A stretch of DNA of 44,778 nt from Ruminococcus sp. AM22-13 (lineage in GTDB: Bacteria; Bacillota; Clostridia; Lachnospirales; Lachnospiraceae), in the NCBI RefSeq assembly GCF_003471165.1, contig NZ_QRIL01000011.1, forward strand, positions 1-44,778, given 5' to 3'. This document shows positions 42,852-44,778 of this stretch, one piece after another (the stretch's first letter is position 1; every line of letters begins with the position of its first letter). Made by a program: the position numbers and the translations under genes. The notes under the pieces were generated by a model. It was not told the origin of the DNA. It ran no database searches and was given only the letters and a program-made list of their open reading frames with translations.

Positions 42852-43202
42852 TCAGAAATCTGCAGTATTTAAAATTTCCTGGGGTATATATCTGTCCTTA
42901 TCCAGAACAGCTTCCATTTTTTTGACCATTATTTCATCAAAACAGGAGAAAAATTGTGTACTGATATTTCTGTTCTGATGCTCCTTTGTCTCCGGAAGTT
43001 CAGTTATCTGTTCTGCTTTTCCAAGCATAGCCTGATATGCCGGCACAAAAGGAATAATTTTCCATCTGCTGCGAAATTTTTCTGCCAGATTTTCGTATAT
43101 ACCGATGCCCTCATAATCCAGATCCCCGAAATAATAAATTGTATTCTTCGGATGTTTCATATAAGGTTCCGCGCACAGATCAAAATCCTGAAAAGAACGG
43201 AT
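42852..43202 (-). pseudogene. jetD: Wadjet JetD (DUF2220) C-terminal remnant
   Basis: The sequence IYYFGDLDYEGIGIYENLAEKF is the Toprim-like core of the JetD C-terminal domain (D-x-D-x-E-G), the DNA-cleaving subunit of the Wadjet anti-plasmid SMC system. The frame is open from 43202 to the stop at 42852 (about 116 codons), starting IRSFQDFDLCAEPYMKHPKN; the upstream stop is TGA. The N-terminal JetD part and jetA, jetB and jetC are all absent from the window. It therefore marks a lost defence locus or a stray fragment, not a working system. Confidence 0.7.
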
Positions 43203-43274
43203 TCAAGATCCTGTCTGGTATGAAGAAGGTCATCCAGCGATATTCGTCCCACCCGCTTAACTTATTGCTTTTCG

Positions 43275-43324
43275 CAACCTCCGCAGGGGACTTACTTATA
43301 GCAATTCCATATGGAATTGCTATA
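43275..43324. repeat. MITE-like repeat, copy 6 (perfect 28-bp palindrome)
   Basis: CAACCTCCGCAGGGGACTTA (43275-43294) runs into a perfect 28-bp palindrome at 43297-43324 (TATAGCAATTCCAT and its reverse complement). It shares the CGCAGGGGA block with copies at 16929 and 41463, and lies between the NUDIX gene and the JetD remnant. Confidence 0.6.
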
Positions 43325-43330
43325 ATTCGG

Positions 43331-43792
43331 TTAATATAAATTTACTTGTTTATCTACGAGTTTCTCCCCTTCATACTGCAATTTTAAAGAAAAAAATCGC
43401 TCATCCCCTGAAAGAAGCAAATCCAGAAAAACTCTGTCGCCTTCCCATGTGGGAAGTGTCGGCACAACAGCTTTATCTATCCAGTAAAGTTCTCCTTCAT
43501 TGCATTCTGTTAATTCACCGATATATTCGTTGGCCGTAAACACACACATAAGCTCCGGTTCACATTTATCGCTTATAAATGTAACCAGACCTCGAAGTTT
43601 ATATGACGTCAGCGTTAATCCTGTTTCTTCTTTCACCTCACGCAAAAGACATTCCTCCGGGGATTCCTGGTCCTCTGCATGTCCGCCAACTCCAATCCAC
43701 TTTCCCTCGTTGATGTCATTATGCTTTTTTACCCTGTGAAGCATCAGATATTTGCCATTATTTTCTATATAGCATAAAGTCGTTATTGTCAT
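43331..43792 (-). CDS. NUDIX hydrolase (MutT/8-oxo-dGTPase-like)
   Basis: A 153-aa enzyme with a complete Nudix box: the segment from GGHAEDQESPEECLLREV to KEETGL matches GX5EX7REUXEEXGU. It opens MTITTLCYIENNGKYLMLHRVKKHNDINEGKWIGVGGH, typical of MutT-like nucleotide pyrophosphatases that remove oxidised dNTPs. The substrate cannot be fixed from sequence. The site GGAAG lies upstream of the ATG. The stop is a few bases from the palindromic repeat. Confidence 0.9.
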   Translation of the reverse strand: MTITTLCYIENNGKYLMLHRVKKHNDINEGKWIGVGGHAEDQESPEECLLREVKEETGLTLTSYKLRGLVTFISDKCEPELMCVFTANEYIGELTECNEGELYWIDKAVVPTLPTWEGDRVFLDLLLSGDERFFSLKLQYEGEKLVDKQVNLY

Positions 43793-43876
43793 TCTTACAC
43801 TTCCTTAAACAAAATTACTATACCAAATGTTCTGAGTACCGGGCAACGACACATCCCTGTTGCCAGACAAAACAAA

Positions 43877-44542
43877 CTACTGCAGTGCGGCACGCTTTAC
43901 CTGGGTCAGTGCTTTTGACACTGCAGGTACTGAAATAATGATCACCGTGATAATGCCCTCTGCCAGCAGATAGCTGTAATTATATAAGATCGGATATACG
44001 GCTGTCAGAGATTTCGGGAAATTGTCCGGCATATAGCTCATCCAATAAAGATAACCGCCCAGAGAGTGAAAAGCTCCTCTGGCAATTACAGCTATTATGT
44101 ATCCTTTCAGAAGTCCATGACTCTGTTTTGCAAATAATCCTGCCAGGCCAAGTGCTGCAAATGCAAGTATGTAATCACAGCATACCTGAAAAAATGAAAG
44201 TATATAAGGCTCCTGGATAAACTGCAGGATTCCGTAGGCAAACCCAGCCATAATACCTGTTCCAACCCCATACCAGTTTGCGATCAGAACAATAAAAAGC
44301 ATACTGCAAAGAGTGACGCTTCCTCCCCACGGCAGTTTGAAGATTTTCAGATAAGACGTAATAAAAGCAAGTGCAATAGCTACGGCACAGAATACCAGTT
44401 GTCTTGTGGTAAGCTTTTTCTTGTCTGAATTCTTCCCTGCAAAATAAATCGCCAGGAAAAACAAAATGATTCCGGCAATAATTGTAATCACATATCCGGC
44501 AGTTGTAAGTCCGCCATCAGCAGTTACCATAAAACCAAACAT
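43877..44542 (-). CDS. thiT: ThiT-like thiamine ECF transporter S component
   Basis: A 221-aa membrane protein with six helices in the S-component core plus an extra N-terminal helix (about residues 16-36). The segments KLPWGGSVTLCSMLFIVLIANWYG, FIQEPYILSFFQVCCDYILAFAALGLAGLF and ARGAFHSLGGYLYW match ThiT, which captures thiamine for the shared ECF energising module. The substrate-binding Trp/Tyr/Glu-rich regions look kept. The ribosome site is GGGAGG. No TPP riboswitch is seen; the promoter is only about 35 bases upstream. Confidence 0.85.
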   Translation of the reverse strand: MFGFMVTADGGLTTAGYVITIIAGIILFFLAIYFAGKNSDKKKLTTRQLVFCAVAIALAFITSYLKIFKLPWGGSVTLCSMLFIVLIANWYGVGTGIMAGFAYGILQFIQEPYILSFFQVCCDYILAFAALGLAGLFAKQSHGLLKGYIIAVIARGAFHSLGGYLYWMSYMPDNFPKSLTAVYPILYNYSYLLAEGIITVIIISVPAVSKALTQVKRAALQ

Positions 44543-44581
44543 GAAATGACCTCCCTCTTGTTATTAATTTTTGTATAATTT

Positions 44582-44610
44582 ATTATAAGGATTTTATCAT
44601 TCTTCGTCAA
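44582..44610 (-). promoter_or_regulatory. Sigma-A promoter of thiT
   Basis: The minus strand has TTGACG (44605-44610), 17 bases, then TATAAT (44582-44587). The predicted leader is about 33 bases, too short for a TPP aptamer. Confidence 0.75.
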
Positions 44611-44664
44611 TTGTTCCTGCTTTCTTATTGAAAATCCGCAAATAATTTCACTCTCAGCTCAACA

Positions 44665-44696
44665 GAAAAACCCCGGAAACCTTACGGTTCCGGGGT
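44665..44696 (-). terminator. Terminator of a gene beyond the window's right edge
   Basis: The minus strand reads ACCCCGGAACC-GTAA-GGTTTCCGGGGT with one bulge, followed by TTTTT. The minus frame at the edge (44762-44778) reads TVIE-stop, possibly the end of that gene. Confidence 0.85.
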
Positions 44697-44778
44697 ATCT
44701 TACGTTTGGACACAATGTACCTTGCGGTACTCTATATTTATATTAAGATGTTATGCTAAAATTATTCGATAACTGTAG

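Noticed and set aside
44543..44778. TPP riboswitch before thiT
   Set aside because: The conserved CTGAGA and GATCTGGATAATGCC-type blocks are absent on the minus strand.
1..44778. CRISPR arrays, tRNA or rRNA genes
   Set aside because: No regularly spaced direct repeats, and no tRNA or rRNA signature was recognised on either strand by reading.

Overview
The window looks like a chromosomal segment of a gut Lachnospiraceae, Blautia-like (inference). The reasons are low-to-moderate GC Firmicutes coding, strong AGGAGG ribosome binding sites, a CotF-type spore coat protein, GH13_31/GH32/GH120/GH5 sugar enzymes next to CUT1 and GPH transporters, and protein families common in that group. Most genes are on the minus strand.

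Layout. 1-2480: a 5'-truncated Rpn-type nuclease/transposase gene abutting an IS200/IS605 element; TnpB is intact, but tnpA has an in-frame amber codon before its catalytic Tyr. 2.5-3.0 kb: an ArsC/Spx-like gene. 3.0-8.3 kb: a GC-richer island with response regulator, histidine kinase, ABC ATPase and an 881-aa FtsX-type permease, preceded by an ORF remnant. 8.3-14.5 kb: a complete urease operon read leftward in the order ureA-B-C-(I)-E-F-G-D, starting from a consensus sigma-A promoter with a strong leader terminator that has an alternative hexaloop hairpin. 14.8-24.6 kb: carbohydrate region with GH120 beta-xylosidase (+), MATE exporter, GH32, a frameshifted GPH transporter and GH5 (all -), and a divergent AraC regulator. 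24.6-31 kb: coat protein, second MATE, an SseB / Cys-rich / YbjQ / membrane-anchored MerR operon, NhaC and YitT. 31-32.6 kb: lipoprotein-ECF sigma-anti-sigma operon. 32.6-34.1 kb: an ABC-2 permease broken by a truncated IS4-type transposase. 34.4-40.4 kb: LacI regulator, CUT1 binding protein, two permeases and a GH13_31 alpha-glucosidase. 40.5-44.8 kb: MscS remnant, DUF3786 protein, a cation antiporter behind a yybP-ykoY (Mn2+) riboswitch, a Wadjet JetD remnant, NUDIX hydrolase and ThiT.

Across the window, short intergenic repeats with TATAGCARTYC ends recur. Three also carry a shared CGCAGGGGAYTTA block, and two have become parts of ORFs. They look like a small non-autonomous (MITE-like) family.

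No complete new defence system is visible. The most interesting signals are regulatory: the urease leader attenuator, the Mn-riboswitch on a CaCA antiporter, the 19-bp-spacer MerR promoter, the paired LacI-type operators, and the repeat family.
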